This document shows, in pieces, positions 36,573 to 44,881 of a DNA stretch of 64,000 bases. Origin of the DNA: Anaerosalibacter bizertensis (GTDB lineage: Bacteria > Bacillota > Clostridia > Tissierellales > Sporanaerobacteraceae). Both the position numbers and the translations under genes were made by a program. How positions within the stretch are numbered: the stretch's first letter is position 1; every line of letters starts with the position of its first letter. The stretch is from the NCBI RefSeq assembly GCF_009696605.1, contig NZ_VULR01000001.1, positions 124,001 to 188,000 of the forward strand, written 5' to 3'. The notes beneath the pieces are model-generated. The model was given only the letters and a program-made list of their open reading frames with translations. It was not told where the DNA came from and made no database searches.

Positions 36573-37362
36573 AGTTCTTTGCCTCCTTTGCCTTTTCTCT
36601 GCCATTAGCTATAAACCAATAAGTCCAACCTATAAAAATTGCACCGCCAACAAAATTCCCTATAGTTACAGGTATAAGATTTTTAAAAAGTCCAGCAAAA
36701 GAAATTGCGCCGCCATTAGGTAACATCATTGCAGTAGTAATTAATGTCATATTTGCTATACTGTGCTCAAATCCTATAGTTATAAATGCAAATAAACACC
36801 AAAATATCATTATAAGTTTTGCTGTCTCTTCTTTTAACTTAAAAAAACACCAAACTGCTAAACACACTAACATATTACAAAGTATTCCTCTAATAAATAA
36901 TTCTCCAAGCCCTGCGTTAATTTTAGCCTTAGATCCATTTATTATAAAATCTGCTATACTACCTGTAGCAAGTCCTGATTGAACATATAATATGGAAAGA
37001 AGTATGCTTCCTAAAAAATTCCCTATATAACTATATATCCAAACAGATATACTATCTTTCCAAGAAACTTGCCCCTTCAACGATCCAACCATCATTATTA
37101 AGTTATTTCCTGTAAAAAGCTCAGAACCAGCTATAAGAACAAGGCTAAGTGCTATACCAAAAGATACACCCATCAAAATTTTCACTCCTGGTACATTTGC
37201 AGGTTGCAACAATCCTCCAATAGTAAAAATAAGGAGTATTCCAATTCCTACATAGACTCCTGCTAGCATAGACGATAATAAATATCCAATTTTATTATCT
37301 TGAAATAACGTTTTCTTATTTGATGCTATTGAAGATAAGTTGTTAATTTCTTGACTAAACAT
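36553..37362 (-). CDS. Formate/nitrite transporter family channel, probable hydrosulfide/sulfite type
   Basis: A 269-residue FNT-family pentameric channel with six helices. Seen: SSMLAGVYVGIGILLIFTIG, the re-entrant loop GSELFTGNNLIMMVG, and FEHSIANM with the conserved pore His. Being the first gene of the asrABC operon, it corresponds in context to the C. difficile FNT3/HSC hydrosulfide channel, which exports HS- made by Asr. The substrate is inferred from context; formate, nitrite or sulfite cannot be excluded. Overlaps asrA by 20 bases. Confidence 0.86.
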   Translation of the reverse strand: MFSQEINNLSSIASNKKTLFQDNKIGYLLSSMLAGVYVGIGILLIFTIGGLLQPANVPGVKILMGVSFGIALSLVLIAGSELFTGNNLIMMVGSLKGQVSWKDSISVWIYSYIGNFLGSILLSILYVQSGLATGSIADFIINGSKAKINAGLGELFIRGILCNMLVCLAVWCFFKLKEETAKLIMIFWCLFAFITIGFEHSIANMTLITTAMMLPNGGAISFAGLFKNLIPVTIGNFVGGAIFIGWTYWFIANGREKAKEAKNYGDLSK

Positions 37363-37408
37363 AATCCAATCCCTCCTTTTTACATTTATTTATAATTTAA
37401 CACTTTTT

Positions 37409-37440
37409 AAAAAAAAGGACTGTGATAAAAATCACACTCC
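37409..37440 (-). terminator. Terminator of the Crp/Fnr gene
   Basis: Minus-strand stem GGA-GTGTGAT / ATCACA-GTCC with TTTT loop and one mismatch, followed by eight T residues. It includes the stop codon. Its stem is identical to a Crp-type box (next entry), so terminator and operator readings compete. Confidence 0.6.
37421..37436. promoter_or_regulatory. Crp/Fnr-type palindrome upstream of FNT-asr
   Basis: TGTGATAAAAATCACA matches the Crp/Fnr half-site pattern TGTGA-N6-TCACA. It is centred about 41-47 bases upstream of a plausible start behind an A/T-rich -10 (TATAAA or TTAAAT on the minus strand, 37389-37400), the distance used by class II activators. The adjacent gene encodes a Crp/Fnr protein. 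It could instead be only the terminator stem. Confidence 0.5.
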
Positions 37441-38121
37441 TCTAAAATATATAGATAATTTTTTTCTATCTTTTACTAAAATTTTTCTATCCTTATATTC
37501 AATAAGATCTTCTTTTTTTAAGTCACTCATACATCTTGAAACAGTTTCCCTTGTACTTCCTAACATATCTGCTAAATAGGTAATACTTAAATCTAAATTT
37601 ATTAAGACCCCGTCTTCCATCTCTATTCCATAATCTCTGCTAAGCTTCCAAAGCTTTGCCGCTAACTTTTTATCCATTCTTATTGGAACTGTATTTTTAA
37701 GTTGCCTATACTGTCTCCTTATCTTTTTGCCCATAGATTTTATTACCTTTTGGGTTAAATCAAAGTTTTTCTCCATTACATATAAGAATGTTCCTTTATC
37801 AAAACCTATTACTGTGCTATCTTCAAAGGCTTCACAATTTATTGAAGCAGGCATATTATCAAAAATTACTTCATTAATTATTTCTCCTGAATCCAAAATA
37901 TATATAATCCTCTTTTGTCCCATTTCTGAAAGTCTAAAAAGGGTCATTTTTCCTTCCAAGATCACGTAGATATTTTTTACTTCGTCTCTTTCTGAAAATA
38001 AAGATTCCCCTTTCTTCAATTTAACTCTAAAAGAAGACTCAGCTAAATAATTTATATGTTCTCTGTCCAAATCAGTAAAAAAACTTAATTTTAAAATACT
38101 TTTTTTTATGGACTCTACCAT
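37432..38121 (-). CDS. Crp/Fnr family transcriptional regulator
   Basis: A 229-residue regulator: cyclic-nucleotide-binding-like beta-barrel (about 15-125, with GEIINEVIFDNMPASINCEAF), dimer helix (130-150), and an HTH_Crp domain (TYLADMLGSTRETVSRCMSDLKKEDLI). The classic Arg-Ser phosphate motif of cAMP receptors is absent, and there is no N-terminal four-cysteine Fe-S cluster as in FNR. The start ATG 38121 follows GGGGTG. Encoded directly upstream of FNT-asrABC on the same strand with a palindrome between, it is the probable controller of that operon. The ligand is unknown. Confidence 0.85.
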   Translation of the reverse strand: MVESIKKSILKLSFFTDLDREHINYLAESSFRVKLKKGESLFSERDEVKNIYVILEGKMTLFRLSEMGQKRIIYILDSGEIINEVIFDNMPASINCEAFEDSTVIGFDKGTFLYVMEKNFDLTQKVIKSMGKKIRRQYRQLKNTVPIRMDKKLAAKLWKLSRDYGIEMEDGVLINLDLSITYLADMLGSTRETVSRCMSDLKKEDLIEYKDRKILVKDRKKLSIYFRGV

Positions 38122-38145
38122 TGAAACACCCCTTTTAAAAAAATA

Positions 38146-38193
38146 CAAAAATAAAAGAAGATTTCTCAAATGCTTATTGGAAATCTCCTTTTA
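38146..38193 (-). terminator. Terminator of the HDOD gene
   Basis: Minus-strand stem AAAAGGAGATTTC/GAAATCTTCTTTT followed by a T-rich tail, ending just before the Crp/Fnr gene. Confidence 0.7.
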
Positions 38194-38194
38194 T

Positions 38195-39046
38195 CTAAAT
38201 TACATTAAAATTATCATCATCTATTATTAAATCCGATGCTTCTAAAATAATATATTGTATTTCTGTTTCATTTAATTTTAAATTCTCTATTGCAAACTGT
38301 GATAAATTATATTTCATACCATCTGCTCCAAGACCGACTCCCATCATCATAGTTATAGCATCTGCTACATGGACTATAGATACTAAATCTGGATTTTCCA
38401 AAGCTTTTTCGGGTGTATGATGATATTCTATAGCTTCTACTAAATCTTTAGGAAAATTCCACTTTTGTGCTACTTTACCTCCTATTTCAGCATGATCAAA
38501 TCCAAGAACTAACTTTTCTGCTTCTAAAAATGGAACCCTTTCTTCTTCAACTATTTTCACTATTTCACAATATTCATCTTGCACATAATGATTTAATATA
38601 GTTTTTCCTATATCCCTTAACAGCCCTGCAATATAAGCTTTCTCAGGATTTTCAATACTTTTTTTCTTTCCAATATATCTTGAAATAATACCACAAGTTT
38701 GAGATTGCTTCCACAAATCATTTTTTCCAAGGGCATATCCTTCCAGCTCTCCTAGAAGATATTTACTTACTGTAGAGGCCAAAGCTATACTTTTAATGGT
38801 TTGAAATCCTAATAATATTGTAGCTCTTGAAACAGTACTTATTTTCCTCGGATATCCATAATGGGTGGTATTAGCGAGCTTAAGAACTTTTGAAGTTAAA
38901 CTTTGATCCTTCAATATTTCATTTTCCAAATCTTTAACTGTAGAGTCTGAATTTTCAACAATTTCTATTATCTTATTTATTCTATTTGGTAAAACTGGCA
39001 TCTCTTCAACTTTTTCAACTATTCTATCCAATGTTAATTTACCCAT
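38195..39046 (-). CDS. HDOD domain protein
   Basis: A 283-residue protein with the HDOD domain (HD-related output domain): MPVLPNRINKIIEIVENSDS near the start, SLTSKVLKLANTTHYGYPRKISTVSRATILLGFQT (about 50-84) and GLLRDIGKTIL near 147, in which the HD motif is degenerate (RDIGK). HDOD proteins act in signalling and chemotaxis contexts, mostly without phosphodiesterase activity. The start is ATG 39046 with GGGGAG 6 bases upstream. Monocistronic with its own terminator. Its partner is not visible. Confidence 0.82.
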   Translation of the reverse strand: MGKLTLDRIVEKVEEMPVLPNRINKIIEIVENSDSTVKDLENEILKDQSLTSKVLKLANTTHYGYPRKISTVSRATILLGFQTIKSIALASTVSKYLLGELEGYALGKNDLWKQSQTCGIISRYIGKKKSIENPEKAYIAGLLRDIGKTILNHYVQDEYCEIVKIVEEERVPFLEAEKLVLGFDHAEIGGKVAQKWNFPKDLVEAIEYHHTPEKALENPDLVSIVHVADAITMMMGVGLGADGMKYNLSQFAIENLKLNETEIQYIILEASDLIIDDDNFNVI

Positions 39047-39196
39047 ATGCAACTCCCCGTTAATTTTATAGTATTAATAACTCTTTGCCTAACTTCAAAT
39101 AAAAACTTTTCAATTTCCTCTCAACAATAATATCGACAGAAATAAAAAATAGTTAACTTATATAGATAGTTTCTGATATTAAATAAAGCATTTATA

Positions 39197-40123
39197 TTAT
39201 TCAAATTCTTGCTTTCTATTTAAGTTCAATACTAAAATACCTAGTACTACCAGAATTAATCCTACAACTAAATTGAAAGTAAAATGTTCTCCTTTAATAA
39301 AAATAGCAGATAAAGTAGCTCCAAATATAGGTATAAACAATCTATATATACTTACTTCACCTGGTTTATTATATTTTAAAATCATATACCATAATAAAAA
39401 AGCAGTAGCTGAAAGAAAAGCTGAATATAATAATAATGTAAAACTTACTTTATCAAAGGTAAGTTTAGACCCGCCCATTCCAACTTTTCCTACAATTAAT
39501 AATGGTAAGGAACCAAAGAACATTTGACCTCCTGTAAGAAATACTGGTTCTATGTCTTGAGAAACATTCTTTACATATATAGTAGCAAAAGTGCTTACTA
39601 ATGCAGAAAATAATAAGAAACCTTCTCCTATTAATTTAAAACTTAAATCAAAATCTTTACCTATATTAACTATAAGAATTCCTCCAAACCCTAAAATTAA
39701 ACTTAAAACTTTTTGTATATTTAACTTATCATTATTATAAATAAAATGTGCCAATATAACAGTAAAAAATGTACCGCTAGCTTGGATTATAGCACTTTTT
39801 ATACCTGTAGTATTAGCTACTCCTATATAGAAAAAGAAATATTGCAAAGTTGTCTGCAAAAGTCCAAGTATAATAAAAGATTTTATATGATCTTTTTTAA
39901 TATTTATATTCATTTTAAAAATTAGTTTAGCTGCTAAAAATACTAATATAGAAGCCATAAAAAATCTTAGTCCTGCAAAGTATATTTTTGAATATATATC
40001 TGGTCCTTCAATTGCAAGTTTCTCATAACTAACCTTTAAAACTGGAAAAGCACTTCCCCAAAGTGCCATAGCTATAAGAGAAACTATGAGTATATTTATC
40101 TTTTTAGTAAAAAATCTTTCCAT
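39197..40123 (-). CDS. EamA/DMT family transporter
   Basis: A 308-residue inner-membrane protein with ten predicted helices in two EamA repeats; typical motifs WGSAFPVLKV (helix 1), ASGTFFTVILAHF and the second repeat VSIYRLFIPIFGATLSAIF. Family members export amino acids or other metabolites. Single gene; substrate cannot be inferred. A terminator of the upstream EFR1 gene lies behind it. Confidence 0.86.
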   Translation of the reverse strand: MERFFTKKINILIVSLIAMALWGSAFPVLKVSYEKLAIEGPDIYSKIYFAGLRFFMASILVFLAAKLIFKMNINIKKDHIKSFIILGLLQTTLQYFFFYIGVANTTGIKSAIIQASGTFFTVILAHFIYNNDKLNIQKVLSLILGFGGILIVNIGKDFDLSFKLIGEGFLLFSALVSTFATIYVKNVSQDIEPVFLTGGQMFFGSLPLLIVGKVGMGGSKLTFDKVSFTLLLYSAFLSATAFLLWYMILKYNKPGEVSIYRLFIPIFGATLSAIFIKGEHFTFNLVVGLILVVLGILVLNLNRKQEFE

Positions 40124-40195
40124 AAATATCCCCTTTCATATGTCTATTTTTAAAGTCATTATAAGCATAATACCCATTTTATCATATCTTAAAGC

Positions 40196-40229
40196 AAAAT
40201 AGAGCTTTCAATGTTGAAAACTCTATTTT
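40196..40229. terminator. Terminator between the EFR1 and EamA genes
   Basis: Palindrome AAAATAGAG(C)TTTCAA / TTGAAAACTCTATTTT, with T-rich sequence following in the minus orientation. Confidence 0.72.
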
Positions 40230-40234
40230 GAACA

Positions 40235-41041
40235 CTAATATTTATTTTTATATAATCTATAGTCCTTCATCGCTTCCAATTCTTCTACAGTTACATAAGG
40301 ATTTTTGTACCTTCCCCTATTTTCAGTTTTTTCACCTATTTGAATAGCTTCATTAGGACAAAACTGAATACAGCCCATACATTGTTGACAATCCATCCTC
40401 CACTCAGGTTTGCCATGGACCAATTCAATATTATCTACAGGACATACTTTTTTACATATTCCACATCCAATACATGATTCATTTACATTAAAATCTTTAT
40501 CACTTGTATGAACATTTTTTATAAAACTTCTATAGAAAGGTTTCATTATTAAACCATAGAAGCTAAAATTTCTTTTTATTTCTCTTCTTTTCGATACTGC
40601 CTTTGCCATTTTTAGAATATCACTGTTTGCATCTCTAATTATTTCTTTTCCCTCTTCTTCAGCTTTCATTTGAAACTTTTTTACATAATTATCGGGCATA
40701 GTAATATAAAAGTTTCCATTTAATCTTCTTCTTTTTTGCTTAAGTATCTTATCTATTTGAGCCATTGCTTGTCCATTGGATCCTCCTCTTGTACAAAGAG
40801 CAAATATATAAGCATCTTTTTTAATATTTATCTTCTTTAAAAATCTAATCACTATTTCAGGAAGCCCTCCATAGTAAAGAGGAAATGCAATTCCTACATT
40901 GTCATAAGGACAATTTATCTCTTCTTCTTTTATAAGGCTTGGAATAGGTATAAGATCTGCTCCATTTATGTACCTGGCCAATTTTTTTGCCGCAAAATAA
41001 GAATTTCCTGTTCCAGTAAAGTAGTAGATACAAGTTTTCAC
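40235..41041 (-). CDS. EFR1-type flavodoxin-ferredoxin fusion protein
   Basis: A 268-residue redox protein. N-terminal flavodoxin-like domain with the FMN phosphate loop YYFTGTGNSYFAA (6-18) and GIAFPLYYGGLPE; C-terminal pair of 4Fe-4S motifs CIGCGICKKVCPV and CQQCMGCIQFCPNE (about 190-235). The EFR1 family is common in anaerobes and of unknown physiological partner. I prefer GTG 41041 as start, because GGGGG precedes it by 9 bases, over the ATG five codons earlier, which lacks a ribosome binding site. Single gene. Confidence 0.86.
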   Translation of the reverse strand: MKTCIYYFTGTGNSYFAAKKLARYINGADLIPIPSLIKEEEINCPYDNVGIAFPLYYGGLPEIVIRFLKKINIKKDAYIFALCTRGGSNGQAMAQIDKILKQKRRRLNGNFYITMPDNYVKKFQMKAEEEGKEIIRDANSDILKMAKAVSKRREIKRNFSFYGLIMKPFYRSFIKNVHTSDKDFNVNESCIGCGICKKVCPVDNIELVHGKPEWRMDCQQCMGCIQFCPNEAIQIGEKTENRGRYKNPYVTVEELEAMKDYRLYKNKY

Positions 41042-41500
41042 TTTAAATACCCCCATTTTTTTTATAAATCCATTTTTATCTCACTATTTTTAAACCGCTA
41101 CTCTCATGGTTTTCTAGAACTTCCCTATATCTTTTCTCACCGTAACAGAATTTTCCCTATTTTCTCCTTTATCAAAATCCATATTTTAAAATATCGTTGT
41201 ATAATTCCCCATCTAATCTATCATACAATTATTTCCACTACTTGTCTAATGTCTTTCGCTATATTTTTATATAGTTCTATAGTTTCACTTTCATATAAAT
41301 AGTATAAAAAACTTTAATCTTAATGTTGAACATGAACTTTAACTTATTTATTAAAAGTTAGTGACAAGCTCATCTTTTAATACTTTAAGTTTACTTAATT
41401 CTGTTAATCTTCATCTTTAACTTTAAACACTTTTTAATATATACTAAAAAGTATTTCATTAAAATATCATTCTTTAAAAAAGAAAATTATTATCTAAAAT
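41042..41500. other. Divergent intergenic region with a frame remnant
   Basis: About 460 AT-rich bases between the EFR1 and pseudouridine synthase genes. On the minus strand, 41085-41162, an open frame without a start codon encodes a coding-like peptide (EKRYREVLENHESSGLKI), and the stretch keeps low stop density only there. It resembles a decayed dispersed repeat or gene fragment; no second copy is visible in this window. Nothing else is recognised here. Confidence 0.3.
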
Positions 41501-41506
41501 ATACAG

Positions 41507-41536
41507 TTGTCAATTACACAATAATTTATATATAAT
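41507..41536 (+). promoter_or_regulatory. Promoter of the pseudouridine synthase gene
   Basis: TTGTCA, 18-base spacer, TATAAT, 45 bases before the ATG, which follows AGGAGG. Confidence 0.6.
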
Positions 41537-41580
41537 ATACTTGTTTTGTTTTTATAAATTTAAAAACATAGGAGGAAAAA

Positions 41581-42264
41581 ATGAACTTAAACATTATTTT
41601 TCAAGACAGAGATATATTAGTAGTAGAAAAGCCACCAAAAGTTCCTTGTCAAAGCGACAAAACAAATGATACTGACCTTATATCTATGTTAAAAAAGCCA
41701 AATCTTAGACTTGTTCATAGATTAGACCGTCCTGTTGGAGGAATTATGGTATATGCAAAAAATAAAAAATCTAATTCAAATTTATCTAGACAAGTCTCAG
41801 AACATAAACTTTATAAAGAATATCTTGCAATAGTTTGCGGAGAACCTGAAAATTCTAAAGAAGAGTTAAGAGATTATTTAAAAAAATTAAGAACTATTAA
41901 TATGAGTAAAGTAGTAGAAAAAGATACAAGGGGTTCTAAAGAAGCAATACTTGAATACGAAGTTTTAGAAACTATTAAAACAGGACTAGATGGAACTATT
42001 AGTTTACTTAAAATAACTTTAAAAACAGGTCGCCATCACCAAATAAGGGTACAACTTTCTCATGCAAATCTACCTATATGGGGAGATAGGAAATATAACA
42101 AAATATTTATGAAGAAAAAGGGATGGACACAAATTGCCCTATGGTCACATAAAATTGGTTTCATCCATCCTGTTAGCAAACAATTTTTAACTTTTTCATC
42201 TCTTCCTTATGATGAATATCCTTGGAATATTTTTGATATGAATAACTTAGGAAAAGATAAATGA
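41581..42264 (+). CDS. RluA-family RNA pseudouridine synthase
   Basis: A 227-residue pseudouridine synthase. The catalytic Asp lies in RLVHRLDRPVGGIMVYAK (Asp54), followed by TGRHHQIRVQLSHANLPIWGD. It is shorter than RluD and lacks an S4 domain, like the YjbO/RluA-C group of small enzymes. The exact target uridine (23S rRNA or tRNA) cannot be read from sequence. One of the few plus-strand genes; AGGAGGAAAA lies just before ATG. A terminator follows. Confidence 0.9.
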   Translation: MNLNIIFQDRDILVVEKPPKVPCQSDKTNDTDLISMLKKPNLRLVHRLDRPVGGIMVYAKNKKSNSNLSRQVSEHKLYKEYLAIVCGEPENSKEELRDYLKKLRTINMSKVVEKDTRGSKEAILEYEVLETIKTGLDGTISLLKITLKTGRHHQIRVQLSHANLPIWGDRKYNKIFMKKKGWTQIALWSHKIGFIHPVSKQFLTFSSLPYDEYPWNIFDMNNLGKDK

Positions 42265-42268
42265 TATT

Positions 42269-42306
42269 GAAAAAGCCACCACTTTCAAAATAGAGTGATG
42301 GCTTGA
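42269..42306. terminator. Terminator between the pseudouridine synthase and NifX-like genes
   Basis: Arms AAGCCACCACT and AGTGATGGCTT (one mismatch) with an AT-rich loop. The minus orientation continues TTTTTC, the plus orientation is weaker. Confidence 0.7.
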
Positions 42307-42316
42307 TTATTCCTAT

Positions 42317-42673
42317 TTATTCATTGCAATGACCTTCATGTTGATGTTCAGTACAAACGCTTCCTGTAGATTTAAGTTCTCCCTTTAGATATCTGTCTAC
42401 TATATCATCAGATGCGCCTTGAGCTCCTACTACTACTTCGATACCATTTTCATTGAAAAGCTCTTGAGCATGAGCTCCCATACCTCCAGATATTATTACA
42501 TCTGCCTTTTGCTCTTTTAAAAAAACTGGTAAAAATCCTGGCTTATGTCCTGGATTTGGTACAAATTTTTTGTCTAATATCTTATTATCATTAACATCGT
42601 ATATTGTAAAACCTTCACAATGCCCAAAATGACCACTAACTAATTTACCTTCATTTGCAACTGCTATCTTCAT
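42317..42673 (-). CDS. NifX/NafY-type dinitrogenase iron-molybdenum cofactor family protein, metal-binding tail
   Basis: A 118-residue Nitro_FeMo-Co domain protein (MTH1175/TM1290 group). Seen: KIAVANEGKLVSGHFGHCEGF, ADVIISGGMGAHAQELF and, unusually, a Cys/His-rich C-terminus (VCTEHQHEGHCNE). Family members bind Fe-S or metal cofactors; members outside nitrogen fixers appear near MinD-like ATPases with ferredoxin domains, as here. Start ATG 42673 (AGGAGG 7 bases upstream) rather than the ATG two codons earlier. Last gene of the four-gene cluster. Confidence 0.82.
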   Translation of the reverse strand: MKIAVANEGKLVSGHFGHCEGFTIYDVNDNKILDKKFVPNPGHKPGFLPVFLKEQKADVIISGGMGAHAQELFNENGIEVVVGAQGASDDIVDRYLKGELKSTGSVCTEHQHEGHCNE

Positions 42674-42684
42674 TTTCATTCCTC

Positions 42685-43533
42685 CTAAAATATTATTTTT
42701 TTAATATTTGACCACATTTCTTCAATGGCTATTTTAGCTATACTATTTTCATAATAAGTTATTGGTTTTAATTCATTTATAGACTTCATAACCATGTCAT
42801 CATATGGAATCTTTCCTATAAGTTTTAATCCTTTTTCTTCTATATATTTTTCAATTTCATTACTCATATCTTCATTTATATCATATTTATTTATAGATAC
42901 TAAAACAAGTACTCCAAAATGTTCACATAAAGATACTACTCTTTTAAGATCTTCAAGTCCTGATTTGGTTGGTTCTGTAACAATTAAAACTACATCACTA
43001 CCAGTAATTGAAGCAATAACTGAACAACCTATACCTGGTGATCCATCTATTATAGTTAGTTTTTCTTTTTCAGAAAACTCTTTACTATTTTTGCGTAGAA
43101 AAGTTATAAGCTTGCCAGAAGCATCACTTCCTATTTCCATTTCAGCTCTAGATATAATTCCTTCATCTGTTTTAGTTATAAATGTATCTGCAGCTTTTTC
43201 ATCTTTTAATTTTATTGCATTTTTTGGACATATAAGAGTACAAGCTCCACAACCTTCACAAGCATAAGGGTCTATCTCTAGGTCATGGATAGCATCGAAC
43301 TTACATACCTCTTCACATTTACCACATTTTATACATTTTGCTTTATTAATAGATGCTATCTTACCTCCAACGAACTCTCCTTTTTTTATATCAGCTCCAT
43401 CATAAAATAAATAAAAATTAGAAGCTTCCACATCACAATCTACCCTTACTACATTTTTTGCAAGTTCTGAAAGGGCTGTAGCAATAGTAGTTTTACCAGT
43501 TCCACCTTTACCACTTAAAACTACTAACTCCAT
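42685..43533 (-). CDS. MinD/Mrp-like ATPase with inserted ferredoxin domain (2)
   Basis: A 282-residue P-loop ATPase with deviant Walker A SGKGGTGKTT (7-16) and an inserted two-cluster ferredoxin: CIKCGKCEEVCKF and CEGCGACTLICPK (about 63-105). DGSPGIGCSVIAS is the switch II region. It overlaps the neighbouring paralogue by 10 bases, indicating coupled translation. Such paired ATPases probably load or transfer Fe-S or other metal clusters; the client protein is unknown. Confidence 0.87.
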   Translation of the reverse strand: MELVVLSGKGGTGKTTIATALSELAKNVVRVDCDVEASNFYLFYDGADIKKGEFVGGKIASINKAKCIKCGKCEEVCKFDAIHDLEIDPYACEGCGACTLICPKNAIKLKDEKAADTFITKTDEGIISRAEMEIGSDASGKLITFLRKNSKEFSEKEKLTIIDGSPGIGCSVIASITGSDVVLIVTEPTKSGLEDLKRVVSLCEHFGVLVLVSINKYDINEDMSNEIEKYIEEKGLKLIGKIPYDDMVMKSINELKPITYYENSIAKIAIEEMWSNIKKIIF

Positions 43534-44354
43534 GCTATCACCTTCTTTATTCTCTCTGCTAATTCATCAAATATATATTTCTGATTTAAATCATCGTATA
43601 AAATTTCTCCTTTTGAATATATCTCTGCTATATCTTTACTATATGGTATAGCACCTATAATTTTTATATTATTTTCCTTACAGTATTTTCTTATTATATT
43701 TTCTTTTCCGTCATCCTTGTTTATAATTATTCCATAATCAATATTAAACATTTTCACAACTTCAACTGCCATATCTAAATCATGTAGTCCAAATTTTGTA
43801 GGTTCTGTAACCAATATTGCACCATTGGCATACTTCAATGCATTTACTACATTACAAGAAGTCCCTGGAGGACAATCTATAATATTTAAACCTTCTAATA
43901 AATTATCTAACAGTTTATTTATAATAGGTACGGCCATTGGTTCTCCTATATCTAAAACTCCTCTTGCACAATTTATATCTTTAGACTTGCCTTTTTCAAT
44001 AGTACCTGTTTTTCGCTTTTTATATTTTAGTGCCCCATGATTGCAAGCAATTTCACAAGCGCCACAACTATGACATAGTTTTTCAAATAACATAATATCA
44101 TTATTTACTTTAGCTAAAGCATTAAATTGGCATGCATTAACACAAGAACCACAAGATATGCATTTATTACTATCAATATATGGATAATCTACTAAAACCT
44201 TTTCAACTTCATCTATTTTAGGTTTTAAAAACAAAAATCCATTAGGCTCTTCTACATCACAATCTACGTAATTTGATTTTAAGGCCAAAGCAAGATTTGT
44301 AGATACAGTAGTTTTTCCAGTTCCTCCTTTTCCACTAAGTACTGCAATATTCAT
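43524..44354 (-). CDS. MinD/Mrp-like ATPase with inserted ferredoxin domain (1)
   Basis: A 276-residue paralogue of the next gene: deviant Walker A SGKGGTGKTTVST (7-19), inserted cysteine motifs CISCGSCVNACQF and CHSCGACEIACNH, switch II DCPPGTSCNVVNAL. Sequence differs enough from its partner to be an old duplication. Preceded by GGAGGAAAAC. It presumably forms a heterodimer with the overlapping paralogue. Confidence 0.87.
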   Translation of the reverse strand: MNIAVLSGKGGTGKTTVSTNLALALKSNYVDCDVEEPNGFLFLKPKIDEVEKVLVDYPYIDSNKCISCGSCVNACQFNALAKVNNDIMLFEKLCHSCGACEIACNHGALKYKKRKTGTIEKGKSKDINCARGVLDIGEPMAVPIINKLLDNLLEGLNIIDCPPGTSCNVVNALKYANGAILVTEPTKFGLHDLDMAVEVVKMFNIDYGIIINKDDGKENIIRKYCKENNIKIIGAIPYSKDIAEIYSKGEILYDDLNQKYIFDELAERIKKVIAWS

Positions 44355-44372
44355 TGTTTTCCTCCTTCAATT

Positions 44373-44732
44373 TTACATACCATGATGGGCAGGTCCTGAT
44401 TCTTTTAATTCTAAAAGTTCACCTTTCTTATATTTTTCTATTGCATCTTTTATTGATATAGCCTCACTTTTAAAAACTTTAATGTCAGCTTTATTTATTA
44501 TATTGAAAGCATTAGGACCAAGTTTACCTGTAATAATCACATCTACATTTTCGTCAATCAGTTGTTGAGATGCTGCTATGCCAGCCCCTCCCTCAGACGT
44601 TAGCCCCTTATTTTCTATTGATTCAAAATCACTTTTTTCTATATCATAAATTATAAAATAACTACATCTTCCAAATCTTAAATCTAAAGTACTATCTAGA
44701 TCTTTCCCATTAGATGATAATCCTATCTTCAT
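44373..44732 (-). CDS. NifX-type iron-molybdenum cofactor family protein
   Basis: A 119-residue Nitro_FeMo-Co domain protein, first gene of the cluster: LSSNGKDLDSTLDLRFGRCSYF, GGAGIAASQQLIDENVDVIITG, and a short tail GPAHHGM containing His. It is homologous to the gene at the other end of the cluster, so the set is symmetrical: NifX-like, MinD-Fdx, MinD-Fdx, NifX-like. No nif genes are nearby; it is probably a metal or Fe-S cluster handling protein. Confidence 0.82.
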   Translation of the reverse strand: MKIGLSSNGKDLDSTLDLRFGRCSYFIIYDIEKSDFESIENKGLTSEGGAGIAASQQLIDENVDVIITGKLGPNAFNIINKADIKVFKSEAISIKDAIEKYKKGELLELKESGPAHHGM

Positions 44733-44832
44733 ATGTATACCTCCTATTTTCTATTCTGACCAATATATAATTGGCATATGCTAATTATATATTAATACTA
44801 TACCTATTTATTGTCAAATATATTTTAATATA

Positions 44833-44878
44833 AAAAACTGTATCAAAATAATTTAAATTATTTTGATACAGTTTTTTT
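44833..44878. terminator. Terminator of the YibE/F gene
   Basis: Perfect palindrome, arms AAAAAACTGTATCAAAATAA and complement, with T-runs both ways. Confidence 0.85.
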
Positions 44879-44881
44879 AGG

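Noticed and set aside
44373-44732. Nitrogenase cofactor gene evidence for nitrogen fixation
   Set aside because: The NifX-type fold occurs widely in non-fixing anaerobes; no nifHDK or nifB is nearby.
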